In this document: positions 1 to 11,889 of the stretch, piece by piece
How positions within the stretch are numbered: position 1 is the stretch's first letter
Layout of the letters: every line of letters starts with the position of its first letter
Assembly: GCA_022749755.1 (NCBI GenBank)
Contig: CM040446.1
Span: 1,418,966-1,482,965 of the forward strand
From: Azadirachta indica
Taxonomy: Eukaryota; Streptophyta; Magnoliopsida; Sapindales; Meliaceae
DNA length: 64,000 nt
Direction of reading: 5' to 3'
Notes under the pieces: model-generated
The model's input: only the letters and a program-made list of their open reading frames with translations
What the model was told of the DNA's origin: nothing
Databases searched by the model: none
Made by a program: the position numbers and the translations under genes

Positions 1-992
1 ATGAATTGCCAAAGCCAAAGAGATGAGGCTTTGGATTTTGTTGTATAAAAGAAAAGAAACATGGATCTCACTCCCTGTAGTAACAGTGATGAGTAGTCTC
101 ATCGATCTCATCTCAGCTGGTCTATTATAAATTATGATTATGCAGCACAGCTCTATTGAACATGACACAATTGCAATACATGATAATTAAAACAATTTTT
201 CCTTTTTCTTTTTAACATATATGTCATAATTAAGAATGAATATCATGCAAATGATCTTGTGATATATATTTGAAACTTTGTATACCAATTTTATAAGTTT
301 CAAACACTGAGTTATAATTCAGAAAATACACAAGTTAAATTAGTTTTACAAAGATATTTGGTAATGTTTTCACAAATTATTTGGTCATAAAAGTAAGAAA
401 GATGTGTACATTTTAAGTTGGAATTGCAGAACTTTGCAAGAACCTTTAGCCTTAATTAATGTGGCAACTTGCTTTGCATACTATGTTTTGTAAAATAGAC
501 GTTTTATTTTTTTTAAAAACAAAATTAAAAAATATATATATATATATATATACGTATATATATAGAGGCTAAAGTATTAAATTAAACACGTACGTACCTT
601 CCATAACAATTGATATATGTCTGAAGAAAAAAATAAATAAAATTGCAGTTTTTTGGTGACAAGCATTGAAAAACATTTTCTTGTATATTATCACCCATAT
701 ATATTTTTATGCATAATTGAATAATTAATGTGGTCCACTGATTTACATTTGTAAATATAATCGAGAACCATGTAAAATAATTAAGAAACAAAAATTAATT
801 AAAACATGGCAGTGGCACACCAGTCATTTTATTATCATAATATACATGATCGTGATCATATCTGAATTCATGTAACATGAAACTGGGATCCTGAAAAGCA
901 AAAGAGACAGTGCCACAGAAGCCAAATATTACATAATATTCAAGCTAAGACATCAGCATGCATGTAATAATTATTACTCCAACCAAATATGA
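1..992. other. Intergenic, AT-rich, no gene supported
   Basis: No convincing coding signal is visible on either strand. The stretch contains an (AT)n microsatellite at about 531-562 interrupted by ACGT. The part just below position 992 would be the 3' untranslated and terminator region of the minus-strand proline-rich peptide gene. An open frame on the minus strand at 582-791 has no recognisable motif and an AT-driven amino-acid composition, so I do not call it. Confidence 0.6.
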
Positions 993-1175
993 TCATGGGT
1001 GGTGGTGGTGATGCGGTGGATGTGGCTTGTGTGGCTCTGGCGGACCAGGCGGAGGAGCTTGGGGACCAGGCGGCGGAGGCTGGCGAGGTGGAGGAGGTTC
1101 GGCATGTGGCGGACCTGGTGGTGGTGCCTGGGGTGGTGGTGGGTTGTGAGGGTTTGGTGGTGGAGGATTGTGCAT
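993..1175 (-). CDS. Small proline/histidine-rich peptide (60 aa)
   Basis: This is a single-exon frame of 60 codons. The product is almost entirely Pro with interspersed His, Gly, Gln and Asn. It is built from short PPPPGP-type repeats and ends in a run of five His and a Pro. There is no hydrophobic signal peptide, so it is not an obvious cell-wall extensin or PRP, and no catalytic motif is present. The case that it is real is the promoter: a good TATA box (TATAAATA) lies 70 bp upstream of the ATG on the same strand, leaving room for a short leader. The opposite strand has open frames rich in Gly and Trp, which are shadows of the proline codons. The function is unknown. It could be a small intrinsically disordered or metal-binding peptide (His tail), or a non-coding transcript. 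Confidence 0.5.
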   Translation of the reverse strand: MHNPPPPNPHNPPPPQAPPPGPPHAEPPPPRQPPPPGPQAPPPGPPEPHKPHPPHHHHHP

Positions 1176-1244
1176 GATCGGTTTTCTTTTTCTTAATTAG
1201 CTAGGTGTTGTAGCTGCTAAGTAGTATTGAGTTGGAAGTGTGAA

Positions 1245-1252
1245 TATTTATA
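1245..1252 (-). promoter_or_regulatory. TATA box of the proline-rich peptide gene
   Basis: TATAAATA reads on the minus strand 70 bp upstream of the ATG at 1175. With the usual 30-bp spacing it puts the transcription start near 1215, giving a leader of about 40 nt. Confidence 0.55.
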
Positions 1253-1293
1253 GAAGCTAGCTGTTGTGAGTTTTTTAATGTTATCTTTTGCTT

Positions 1294-1326
1294 TAACATT
1301 AACATTCACATTCACATTCACATTAA
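1294..1326 (+). repeat. Hexamer repeat (ACATTC)n
   Basis: This is a short tandem array of the hexamer ACATTC, about 4-5 copies, with an ACATTA variant at the left edge. The same hexamer is tandemly repeated again at 49499-49526. Confidence 0.8.
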
Positions 1327-1414
1327 ACTATACCTACGAGTCAAATTCATGTTTATGTTTTGGTAGGTTTGCACCTAAAATTCTAAGAAATCTCTAGATG
1401 GCAGTGGATTATTG

Positions 1415-1471
1415 CACGTGAATAGCCACGAAGAAGCCCATCATGAAGGCCCAATAACCAAATATTGGGCC
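1415..1471. promoter_or_regulatory. G-box and palindromic site II (GGCCCA) cluster
   Basis: CACGTG lies at 1415-1420. It is followed by AGCCCA, then GGCCCAATA at 1448-1456, a 6-bp spacer, and the exact reverse complement TATTGGGCC at 1463-1471. Another AGCCCATT follows. GGCCCA/TGGGCC (site II) elements are known binding sites of TCP factors in promoters of housekeeping and ribosomal genes. Here the cluster lies between the minus-strand peptide gene (about 230 bp upstream of its TATA) and the RING gene (about 1.1 kb upstream of its ATG). Which gene it serves is not clear. Confidence 0.45.
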
Positions 1472-1474
1472 TAA

Positions 1475-2602
1475 ATGAGCCCATTAGTATGGATTGTAAA
1501 TGCACCATCGTCGTTGTCCCTTTCCAAAGACAATTTGGTCACAAGCAATAAGGAAGTAGACTTGCAATTGACTTGTGAACCCACAAATTTTGAGCTATAA
1601 GCAATAGTTTTTAGGTCACTAATTTTATGAAGCTAACTTTTCATGCTTTTATTTTGAATCCATGAACATCCCTAAATTGTATTTTTTAGGTGGATTTTAG
1701 TCATTTTGAATTTCGTGTCATTTAATTTTTAATTACAACCTTACATATTTGTTTTAATTTTTACTTTCAATTAGTATTACAAGAATTTACATAAAAAAAT
1801 CACAAAATAGTATAAAATAGTATAAAACAATTGTATGCTCTATTCATAATAAATACTTCATTAACCAAAATTATAAACAACAAAAAAAAAAATAACAAGT
1901 TTTTTCCTCTAAAATTTGCTTTATTTGTACAAAACCATCCATTTTGCTTAAAATCTATTATCTCCTTTTGACTATGACCTAAAGAATTGTCATATCAACA
2001 TCTCACCAAACTAACACTCTCTTAAATCCCAAGATCCCCTCCTTTACATACATACCCACAATTTTTCACACACCTATATTCAATCTTTTTTAAAAAAAAA
2101 AAAAGAAAACACTAAATTCAAACCTAACGCAAAATTAATAACAATACACTCATAATTTACAATATAAAGCACAAAGGAACAATCAAACAAATTATTTTAC
2201 CTTTTCATTCAAGCTAGTCAATACATTCATGAATTCTAACTTGAATTGATAATAATATAGGCAAATTAAAACTTGTAATATGAAAAATAAAGCAAAGAAA
2301 AGACAAATAACTTTATGCCATTTGTCAGCTAGACCATTAACTTGTTTTTTAACTTGATATGATAGATAAAGTCATAATCATAAATGATTATATGAAATAA
2401 TTAAATACACCTCACATGGTATGTGTATTATCTATGTGTATGTGGGTGACACCTAATGGCAAAAATGTAGACAAAAACCAAAAAAAAAGTCACTCAAAAA
2501 CGCTCCCACTAAACTCAAAATAATTCAACCTTTTTGAGACCTCAAAAACAAAGTGCTTCTTCTCTCTGTCTCTCTCTCTCTCTCTTCTTCTCTCTTTCTC
2601 AA
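1475..2602. other. Intergenic and 5' leader of the RING-H2 gene
   Basis: AT-rich spacer without a coding signal. From about 2560 to 2600 there is a CT-rich tract (TCTCTCTC repeats) directly before the ATG at 2603. This is typical of a plant 5' untranslated leader. A clear TATA box for this gene was not identified. Confidence 0.5.
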
Positions 2603-5600
2603 ATGGGGTCGGGTAACAGTAGACTTGGGTCGGGTCCATCTCGTACCCGGGTCAATCGCCGATCGAAACTTTTTTCTTCTCTCATCTGCGGTGGCTCCTC
2701 TTCTCGCGGCCCCGCCGTCGAGGTACTCTTGTATTTATCGTCGCTGAATTCATGGTCAAGTTTTGAACTCTTTTAGTCTTTGTAAATCTATTTGCGCTCG
2801 ATGATCGGTTTTGTGTTAAAGTCAATATGCTTTAATTTTTTGGTTTTCTTTTTAATTCTGATTGATTTTGAATATACTCTTTTGAAGTTTTTGACTTGGG
2901 GTTTGGCTGCTTTCTTATTTTTTTTCTATTTTTTATAATGGGTTATTTCTTACTGAATTTTGATGTATAGTGTTATTAGATGAGGATAATTTTATGAAAT
3001 TTAACAGTAGAAATTCGATTAACTTGAATTATTGTTGAAGCTGTGTGGAATTCTAGCTCAGTGCATGTGGGTCCCTTGTAAATCTGGTGAAATGGAGAGC
3101 AAACATATCAAATTTTGTAGGTCATAGATTCCCAATTAAGTATATGCTTAGATGGTTTCATTTGGGAAGGAATTTCTTGGGATTGGAATTGGTTCTGCTT
3201 CTTCGTATAACTTTTATCTATGGAAGGAGGCTTTACTAAGTATAGTCCTGGTAAATAATAGTGTTCATGTTTGGTTATGACAAATGAGGTGTAAATACTT
3301 TGTAGATGTTGAGAATTCTATGTTTCCCTGAAATTGGAAGTTCCTTGGTGGTTCACAACGCTCACTTACAGTTTATGCTTATATGGGGCTCTTATTTTGC
3401 TTTCAATGGCTTGTTCTGTTTTTCATGGTTATTGAGAGCCTGTCTTTGAGTAACATTGAATAAGTTGGTTTTGCATGGCCTTTTTTATGTTTTCTTTTAA
3501 AATTTTTAATGATGTAGACCAAAATGTCCGTAGGTTCTTACAACTTTCTGGCCCCATTCAACTAGGAGCGTCCAATCTGTCCAGTAGCATTGTTCGATAC
3601 TATGAATTGTGGTGATTATTTCACTTGGTAATTCCAGTATGAAGCATGGATGTTTGACCTCTTGAATTGGTTTTTCTATAGATGGAAGAATATTCGGATG
3701 AAAACCCGGTGTATTCTTCAGAACATTGTCATCCTCTCATGAATGCTGTCCAAAACTCCTCAGGGGAGTCCTCTTTGATCTCAAGTACAGGAACACAGTT
3801 TACCAGCCCTGATACTGAAACTGGAACCTCATCTGGGAGCAATATTGCAGCTACTGAAGATGGCATGAGAGGTGTTGAGAGTAATAATCGTGGGAAATGC
3901 TTGGCTGATAGTAAGGAGTTAGCTTTTGCTTCTCGGGTAAGTGCTGATTCTAGTCATCATGAATCTTATAGAGATAGAATTAGTACTGCAGCTAGTACCT
4001 CATTTAAAGAAGAATCTTCAGACCCTGTCTCTGTAAATGATTCGGCTAACGAGAATGCAGTCAATGGCATTGACAATTCAGTGGACAGAGGTGTGTCTCA
4101 GAACTCTCTCGAGCCAAGTAGTTCAAGTTCTCAAAGGCTTGGCAATTCTCATGCTGATGGGGTTTCTGCTGAGAATCATGCAAGTGATGTGAGAGCCGTC
4201 CATAATTCTCATTCTGATTCTGTTTCTAATGTCTCCGATATACCAGTAGCTTTTCACTCACTAGGAGATGAGTCTAGCAGAGGGGCAACGCCTGCGGGTT
4301 TAGGATTTCTTGTGTCTAATAGGGAACATGACCGGGCTGATCGAAGCGTGCTACATGTTGATGTGGTGAGCATCTCCTCAAACATTTTGTCTCGTGGCAA
4401 TGCCGATACCAATAACCGTGATGCCAGAAGGAATAGTCGGAGATTGTTTTGGGATGCATTTTCAAGACGCAGTTCTAGGAGGCTTACCGATTCTCCAACC
4501 ATTGTTTTCTCTACGGATGATACTGAGGATCTAGGATCTCATGATAGATGGCTCCTTGATTTCAGTGGGGACTTTTTCGATGATGGTGTAGGAGGTGATT
4601 CTGGCTTTTGGGGAAGTAGAATTCACGGTATGAATGAGCGAAGAAGGCAATCAAGATCTGAGGTAATCTCTTAGAATGCTTCTGTTATGGAAGATCATGA
4701 TTTTGTTTGTATATCCAACTTGTGCTTGATAATTGAGATTAGGTAAAATATTTTCGAAGGTTGGGGCTCATCAGTCTGGATGCTATAATATTTAGCTGTA
4801 GTCATTTTTTTATCCATAATTTAATATAAATTCCTTAGTACTTATATATCAATTATGTTGGTATGGGTTTTATGGTAGTTTTAGTTCAAAATCATTTGAG
4901 TCTCAGCTTTACAGTGTGTTACATTGTCATTTTAAGTTGGTAGTGGACTTGGAAATTATGCATAATGATTGATGTTCAATTTTTATTTCACATTGTGTTA
5001 CATGAGTAATGGTTAACTGTACACTATCAATGTAGTTTCTTTATTGCACTTAGTTTCTGGTCTTTTTAGTTGATAATTGTAGCTGCTATAACCTTTTCCT
5101 TTCTGCCTCTTTGGTAATTTTGATGTATTTCTTTGCATTAATCTTCTTAGATTTGGGAAAGACTTCGTGCTGGCCTTGATGATAATGGTTGGCGAAACTC
5201 CTTCTGCCCATCTGGACTTCATCCTGATGGTACATGTTCATGTGAATCATTAATGATGAGCGAGGATTCTGGTACCCGTGCAATATCACGAATAGTCATG
5301 CTTGCTGAAGCTCTGTTTGAGGTAGTCTTATTGAAATTGCTTGCATGTGCTTCGCCTAAGTTACGTCATCAAATCATGTTCATTTCTTTTTCATTTTTGA
5401 TGGGATATTACTTCTTTTCATAATATTTTCTGTTTACTTGTTTCTTAAATTTGTGGATTTTATTTTGCCCAATATAATACACTTGTTGATGAGCATTGAC
5501 CATATTGTGCTGAGTGTGCATGCTGAAGATGTTTCCTTTAGTTTAGCTTTGCTGCAAGGATCATGTTTTTCGCAACTGCTTTATTTTTGCTGTTTTCTAG

Positions 5601-6476
5601 CTTTCCAAATGATAGCACAACAGGCAGTTGGTGTTATTTTTAAAAAATATAAAATAAAAGCACTTTCTTGACTTGTTGCCACTGACTTTGACCAAAATTA
5701 TGTGATCACTCTTCATTATCTGGGCTTTTAGTTATGCGACATACAGCTTCTTTTCAGCGTTTGTGTTGTCATTCTGCATTGTACACTGTCTTATAACTTC
5801 ACGGTGTGATACAAAGAAGAAAATTTAATATCCTTGTAATCATAGGCTAATAAAGTTTAGTGATGATGCAAATTAAACTCCTCCGCTAGATTACTTAGCT
5901 TTGTTGTTAACATGAAATTTACAGGTTTTGGATGAAATTCATCGCCAACCTGTGTCACTTTCCTTATCTATGGTCTCACTTCCGGCACCAGAATCAGTTG
6001 TCGACTCATTCCCTCTCAAGAATCACAAGAAGGCGGACAAAGTGGAGGGCCGGGATGATGTTGATCAGTAAGTTTTTTAATAATTTAATCCTATGGAATG
6101 AAATGCATGTATTGCGATAGCTTTGGTAGCTAGCACTTACGTGTTACCTATTAACATCTGCCTGACAGGTGTTACATTTGTCTGGCTGAGTACGAGGAAG
6201 GGGACAAGATACGGGTTCTTCCTTGCCACCACGAGTATCACATGTCTTGTGTTGACAAATGGCTAAAAGAAATTCATGGGTATCGTCATTGTGCTGATCT
6301 ACTTATATTCTCTATGCAGACAATTTATAATTACAATTTATTTTTTTATATTGTTTTAATGGTTTATTTGTCTGTCCTTCCCTCTCTCTGGTGCTTATAG
6401 GGTGTGTCCACTATGTCGTGGAGATGTTCGTCAGGGAGCCACAGAGTCTTCCAACTCAGAAATCCCTTCAATTTGA
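2603..6476 (+). CDS. RING-H2 finger E3 ubiquitin ligase, 6 exons (533 aa)
   Basis: Proposed exons are 2603-2722, 3682-4662, 5151-5321, 5925-6067, 6169-6279 and 6401-6476. Phases agree across all junctions and give 533 residues. The N-terminus begins [10 protein letters not shown], a possible myristoylation-type glycine start. The large second exon encodes a Ser/Asn/Asp-rich, probably disordered region. The C-terminus (about 473-515) holds a C3H2C3 RING: CYIC, then [13 protein letters not shown] and CPLC, with all eight zinc ligands present. RING-H2 proteins bind an E2 and transfer ubiquitin to substrates; the substrate here is unknown. The first exon could be missed by gene finders because exon 2 itself begins with an in-frame ATG at 3682. 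I prefer 2603 because its frame is open and joins in phase. Open frames at 5438-5671 and 6612-6875 lie in an intron and downstream and are not coding. Confidence 0.85.
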
Positions 6477-6898
6477 AAGAATTGTGCATATCAATGTACA
6501 TAGTAGCAGATTTTTGCTCTATAAGTGTATTTACTGCTATTGACTATATTATATGTATCTCTACATAAATTTCAGATTATGATATTAAATCTCCATATGT
6601 TGTAGCTCCTCATGATACAATGTAGAATTTCTTTTTTGTTTTTTTCCTCTCTTAGTTGTTTAGAAAATGAGATTTTATTTCTCAGATTATCTCCAGTTAA
6701 ACTCATTGCAAATACGAAAATTAACATCCAAACCAGGGTTTTCAATTACCTAAATAAAGTCCAAAATACATTTCATAAAATACTTGAAGAACAGTGTTCT
6801 TCTTTTTACATGTTAATGAATTTAACTGCAGAGAGTAAGCACAAATCTCTTAAGAAGAGCATAGACTTTATATAATAGAAAATACAGCCTGCTTTCAG
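6477..6898. other. Convergent intergenic spacer (3' ends)
   Basis: This 420-bp stretch lies between the stop of the plus-strand RING gene and the stop of the minus-strand gene. It should contain the 3' untranslated regions of both. No further gene was seen. Confidence 0.6.
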
Positions 6899-9310
6899 CT
6901 ATTTCAGCAGAGTAGAGCCCTGGCTTGGGCTCCAAAATGGGTTTTGGTCCTGGAAAGAGATTGGTTCAGATCTCAGGTTGTTTCCATTTTGTCCACTGTA
7001 ATATTGGAAAATGGGATTGTTAGCAAGGTTTTTTGGGCTGCTGCTACCGGGATGATAAGCACCGGCGCGATCTTCGTTCCAGGTAGGAAGGAGCTTTTGC
7101 TGCTTAACTGGAAACGAACGGTGATCCTGGTGAGCAAAGAGATTCGGGTGACAATTTTCACTATCATCGTCATCATCAAAAGTTGTCCATCTCAATGAGT
7201 TATTGTTGTGCTTCTCCCTAACTGCATTTCGCCTATTCTCCATTTCTCCTACATGATCCTTGAACTCTTTTTTCACCACATCCAATACAACATCACCATA
7301 ACGATCACACCATGACCTTGAAACATTAAATAAAAAATGTAGAAGAAAACAGAATTTAGAAAAGTTTGTTACTTTGGGTCAGGCCATCCAATACATTAGT
7401 GTGCCTATGAAGAGACTCACTTTGGAAAAAAATTTTTCAATTCAGCTTTGTCCACAGGAAGCCTGGTGGAAATTGCTTCAATTTGATCATTCCTGTTGGA
7501 AACCACCACCACATCATACATAAGATCAGGCAAACATGTGAAAGTAAAATAAAATTACAAAGAAACATCTATACACTTGAAAATGCTTACGAGAATTTCA
7601 TGTTGGGGTTTGTAGTGCAGAGTTCTGATTGGATTCTCGACAACTCTCTCTTTATCTTGTCTCCTAAAACCTGCAGATAACAAAATATGTGTACACAACA
7701 TCAGATGAAAGTTCAAAGTTCAAATTTATAACTAACTATTTGCATGATTGAAATACTAAGCTTGACCTTATCAATGAAGAAATCTGATGGTGCACCATTT
7801 GAATGCAACTTCTTCTTAATCTCTCTAGTATTTGGTCCTTCTCCAACGGGGTTAGGAACAAGCTTGCAAGATTCCAAATAAGCTTCACCGTCTGATCTTT
7901 CATTGAGAGGTAAAGGAGCAGTTTCATCCTCAGGATCATTTCTCTTCCATTTCTTGAACCCTTCAAAACCCCATTGCTTTTTCGCCGATTTTGATCCTCT
8001 TTCCTCCAAATCTACACCATATTCACCACTATTTTGTCCCTCTCTGTGTTCTCTGTGAAACAAAGTTCTAAATGGTTTTCTCTTAGCTTTATCAATACTA
8101 GTAACCACCTCCACTTCCCTTGATTGCAGACTCGTTTGGTAAACTTTCTTGCATGAGAATTGATCTTGTTTCGCTTTCATTTTCCTTCAAACGAGTATTC
8201 CAGAAAGGGTTTTCCCTGGAACACAGCATATCATTCTTGTTATGGCAAGAGAACTGTGATTCGATGTCAAAAATGCTCTTCTCTTCTCTGTGTTTCTTAT
8301 GAGATGACGCGATGCTAAAAAGGGAAGCTGCTTCTTTTAATTGCTGCTTCATTGCAGAGTTGTTCTTTAACTTGTTTCTTGACTGCAAATTGTCTTTGTT
8401 AACCTGACATTGCTCATCTTTCAAATCAATGACTGACCATTCTTCTTCTGAATTCTCTTTAGTGTCCTTTGGGTTAGCAACAATTACATCTCTAGCTTCA
8501 ATCTGAGCTCCTTGCACAGCCAATCTCTGTAACAATGGCCTCTTTGAAGCATGGTACTCACCTTCCGAGATGCATTTTGCATAAAGCAACTCCTGCCAAT
8601 ACCAAACGGGAAAAGAAAAGAAAAAAGAGAAATTACTAACCTCCACTAAAGCAAAACAGTTCTATGCAGCAAAATTTAGTAAATCTCTAGACTCTATCTA
8701 GAAAATGAAAAGCTTATGACCCAAAAATGCAGTAATAAGAGTACAAAATTTCATCATGCGCCCATTAAATTTCAAAAGCTAGCCGCATCTGCAAGAGCAA
8801 AAAAGGGAAAAACAAAATCCTATTGAACAAAAATAAGCTCACCTCAACTAAAGCTAACAGTTCAATGAAGCTGAATTGACTAGATCTTTATATTCTATCC
8901 AATAAAAGGAAACTTTATGACCCAAAAATGCAGTAAGAAAACTAAAAAAATTTGATCAAACACTCGTTAAAAGGTAGCCAATATACCTGCAAGAACACCA
9001 ACTTATCTCTCAATATAACTGGTTGCTCATGTTCAACCGGAGGAGCAACAAGAGTTTCGAGCAAATTCGAGCGAAAAGCAGAAACTTCGGCTTCATCCAG
9101 AATCCCTTCTTTGTGCAAACCCATCAAGTTCAAAATCTGGTGGTAGGAATCTTGCTGCCATTTGAGATTATCGGACTGTAACTTCGCCAGCCGGTGCTCT
9201 GCCGCTGGCAACCGCCTTTTCTTGAAGGAAAAGGGAAGAATCGTTTTGCAAAGAGAAGTGATCGAATCGTGAAGCGTAGAATAGTATGCGGGTGTGTATG
9301 TATACACCAT
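6899..9310 (-). CDS. Uncharacterised conserved plant protein, apparent frameshift
   Basis: Proposed exons on the minus strand are 9310-8987, 8592-7767, 7670-7591, 7492-7421 and 7316-6899. The N-terminus (MVYTYTPAYYSTLHD) and the continuous block LVFLQ-ELLYAKCISEGEYH spanning the first junction look strongly conserved. So do WGFEGFKKWKRNDPEDE, the SDFFIDK-VLGDKIK junction and WCDRYGDVVLDVV near the C-terminus. From memory this resembles an unnamed plant-wide family; I know no function. There is no signal peptide, membrane segment or enzyme motif. The upstream half of exon 2 is open in one frame down to a stop at 8098, while the conserved downstream half is open in another frame from about 8190. 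The coding sense must switch between 8098 and 8190 without an obvious plant-sized intron. This is a one-base indel in the genome, an assembly error, or a cryptic 64-bp intron. The last two exons are Asp/Asn-rich. Confidence 0.7.
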
Positions 9311-9512
9311 TTTCTTCGATTTTCTTCTGGTTTTTGTGACGATTTCTTGATTTTGAGGGTTTTTTTTTTGCTATCTGGGTAAGTTAGTGGATTGTTGCTG
9401 TGAGTTGCCAGTGTGATTTTGCGAATTTTTGTCTGGAAAAATTGGAGCTTGATTTGTGTTTTATCGTAAGAGAATGCAAGAGATCGTTTTCATACTTTGA
9501 ATTTCGGGGAAA

Positions 9513-9542
9513 TTTAACGGTCACTTGAAACTAGCCGTTGCG
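9513..9542. promoter_or_regulatory. Two MSA-like AACGG elements
   Basis: TTTAACGGTCA at 9513-9523 (plus) and CGCAACGGCTA at 9532-9542 (minus) each match the mitosis-specific activator consensus YCYAACGGYYA at 10 of 11 positions. They sit about 200 bp upstream of the ATG of the uncharacterised gene at 9310. Such elements bind three-repeat MYB factors in G2/M-phase genes. G2/M expression of this gene is my inference. Confidence 0.45.
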
Positions 9543-10134
9543 GGTCGGGGAGCTAAGATGTGAACAAATTATTTGTTCACTTACACGCTGTCGTTTTAGT
9601 TGTGACAGCCTGTCCATGCTATTACTAGTTGTACTTTGAAGTACGAGATCAAACTGCATGGACATAAAATACTACATGGTCACGAAAAATTCACTCCTAA
9701 TTTTATTCCCAGTCTTAATAGGAAATAAAATTAAGCACCAAACTACATTTTGTAGACTCATTTATAACTGTTTATTTATAATACATTTATAAGGTCATAA
9801 CTTACTAATATTTTTTATGGTATAAACTTTTTTTATACACGAGCAATATTTTTACGTGAAGAAAAAAAAATATTTCTACCGTTAAGTTTTCGTATAAATT
9901 ATTAGATTAATAGTAGAAATAAAATCTAAATGACCAAATAAAGTTTAGAGCTAAACTTGCCCTAATTCTCCGATCTTTACTTGTTTTAGAATAGAAACTT
10001 ATCTAACCGTCCTTAAAACTCAATAATTAAATTAAATATATATATTAATACCAACCATAGTGCTCCATATGTATTTCCTAGCATGAAAATGATGACCACT
10101 TTCTTCATGCTGTAGCTAGATAACGTTTAGATGA

Positions 10135-10167
<33 letters not shown>

Positions 10168-11084
10168 AATTTAAAATCTTGAAATTGAATATTTTAGTGG
10201 GTCTTGTATTGAATTGATTGGATGGAAAATATTTCCAACTTTGGATTTGACATAATCTCTGCTTGGCCCACTTTGTAGACAAGTGTGGACTGTGGAGTCA
10301 TTATTTGCTTGAAAATTGAATTCAAGGTGGGGAAAAAGAATAGATTGATAGTGATCTCCAGTGCTATTAGAATCACTTACTTTCATAACTCCTTTTCAAA
10401 GTTTTGGAGCAAATATTGATATTTATACATGTGACATTTTGGTACGTTTCTCTCAAGTCTCAACGAGATAGACAATGTGGAAGATAACATCATGCCCATC
10501 AATTCAATTCAATTCAATTCAATTCTTAAAAATTTTAATTATTACCTTTCTCATTAATTTTTCTTTCTTGGATAAAGGCAGCACTAAAATTACTTTTATT
10601 TTACAGTTAATATTCACCTACTATGACATATTCATTAGTTTATAGTCAATAGTTATAGCTGTAAAGTCTTTAGAATATACTCTTTAACAGGCGATTAAAT
10701 TAAAACATGTTAGAATCTTTGAAAAGAAAACTTTAATTGGATCTTGAAATTCCTTAATCATTTGAAATACGTAACACTAACAATTCACACTAGCCAATTA
10801 AACACAAAATCAAAGTATTGCGTTTAATTACTTTGCACATTCAAAGACCAGCAAGAAGAACTTAACTCCAAGCACTTCGTCATAAAACTTTCAAACACAA
10901 AGTTCTTAGAAGATTTAGGTGACGAAGTCTGATCATAAATTGAGTTTCCATTTAATTTTGAAAGCACATAAAGCTAAAATGATGTTCGCATATAGTGATT
11001 TTCATTATTCCATAAGAAAAGGCATGCATATTGCATATGTAACAAGCAAGCAGACCCTGATAATATATAAATATATATCTCAGC
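9543..11084. other. Intergenic, AT-rich
   Basis: No gene is supported. The stretch holds a poly-T run at about 10138-10163 and a pentamer repeat (AATTC)n at about 10499-10525. A minus-strand open frame of 71 codons at 10171-10386 has no recognisable feature. I see nothing else. Confidence 0.5.
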
Positions 11085-11889
11085 TCAAGCTGGGGCAATC
11101 AGCAAGATTTCCATTCTGCAACAGGGGCAATGAGCGTTGTTCTCTAGCCAAGGCACCAGGCACCTAGCATGAAACCTATGCGCACAAGGAAGATGCACCA
11201 GAGTCTCACCAATCTTGAACCTATCCAGGCAAATTGCACACTCTTCTTGCTCACAAGCCTTCCAGCCTAACTTGGCCCAACTAAATCTCCTTAAAGAACC
11301 AGTCTTTTTTGATCCAAAAACTTCTGTGTGTAACTCCCCTGGAACCATACATTTCTTACTGCTCTCCTTACCATTTTGCCTGAGCACAAAAATTTAGCTA
11401 ATGGGTATCTGGAATTGAAAGATCTGTTAAATTCTGTACGCAAAATGGAAAGTGTGAAATAAATAAAATTAAAAATTTTACGTCTTGGTTTCTGATTTCC
11501 TTTGTGCTCTGAGTCTTTCATCTAATCTTTCTTTAGCTTCTCTAGCTATTTCTCCAAGCTTTTCATCCTGAGATGCCTGGTTTATTATGGTTCTCTGCTA
11601 TTTGTTCAATTTATTTATTTACTCAAGTCAATTGAAGTCAACATAGTAAATTAAATAATTTTTTACAACAGAAAAAAAGGAAGAAAACCTGAGAGAAATT
11701 AAGAGAGAAAGAGGTGTTTACCAGAGAAGAAATGGAAGTGTGGTGGGATTCATGGTTGCTGGTGTATAAACAAAAAGAAGATCTTCTGGTCCCGGAATGA
11801 CCAGAAATAGCTTGTGAATCAGAAGAGCCTCCACTTTGATGAAATCTTCTTCTTCTTGCACATTCAACTCCAGGAAGCATTCCAGCCAT
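11085..11889 (-). CDS. RING-H2 finger protein, 3 exons (191 aa)
   Basis: Proposed exons are 11889-11722, 11594-11482 and 11379-11085, joining in phase to 191 residues. The N-terminus (MAGMLPGVECARRRR) is basic and followed by a Ser/His-rich stretch. The middle exon gives a charged helical segment (EKLGEIAREAKERLDERL). The C-terminal exon carries a complete C3H2C3 RING at about 141-182: CAIC, LPCAHRFH, CLVPWL and CPCC. A likely role is E3 ubiquitin ligase; no transmembrane segment is evident, so it is probably soluble. The acceptor of exon 2 was placed at TAGCAG/AGAACC because that keeps RTIINQ in frame; a second in-frame AG lies 21 bp further on. An (AT)n tract at about 11962-11981 lies in the upstream region. 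Confidence 0.8.

Noticed and set aside
999..1196. Plus-strand Gly/Trp/Val-rich frames over the proline-rich gene
   Set aside because: They are mirror images of CCN proline codons, have no promoter on that strand, and give implausible composition.
5438..5671. Hydrophobic 77-codon frame within the first RING gene
   Set aside because: It lies inside the intron 5322-5924. Its hydrophobicity comes from T-rich intron sequence.
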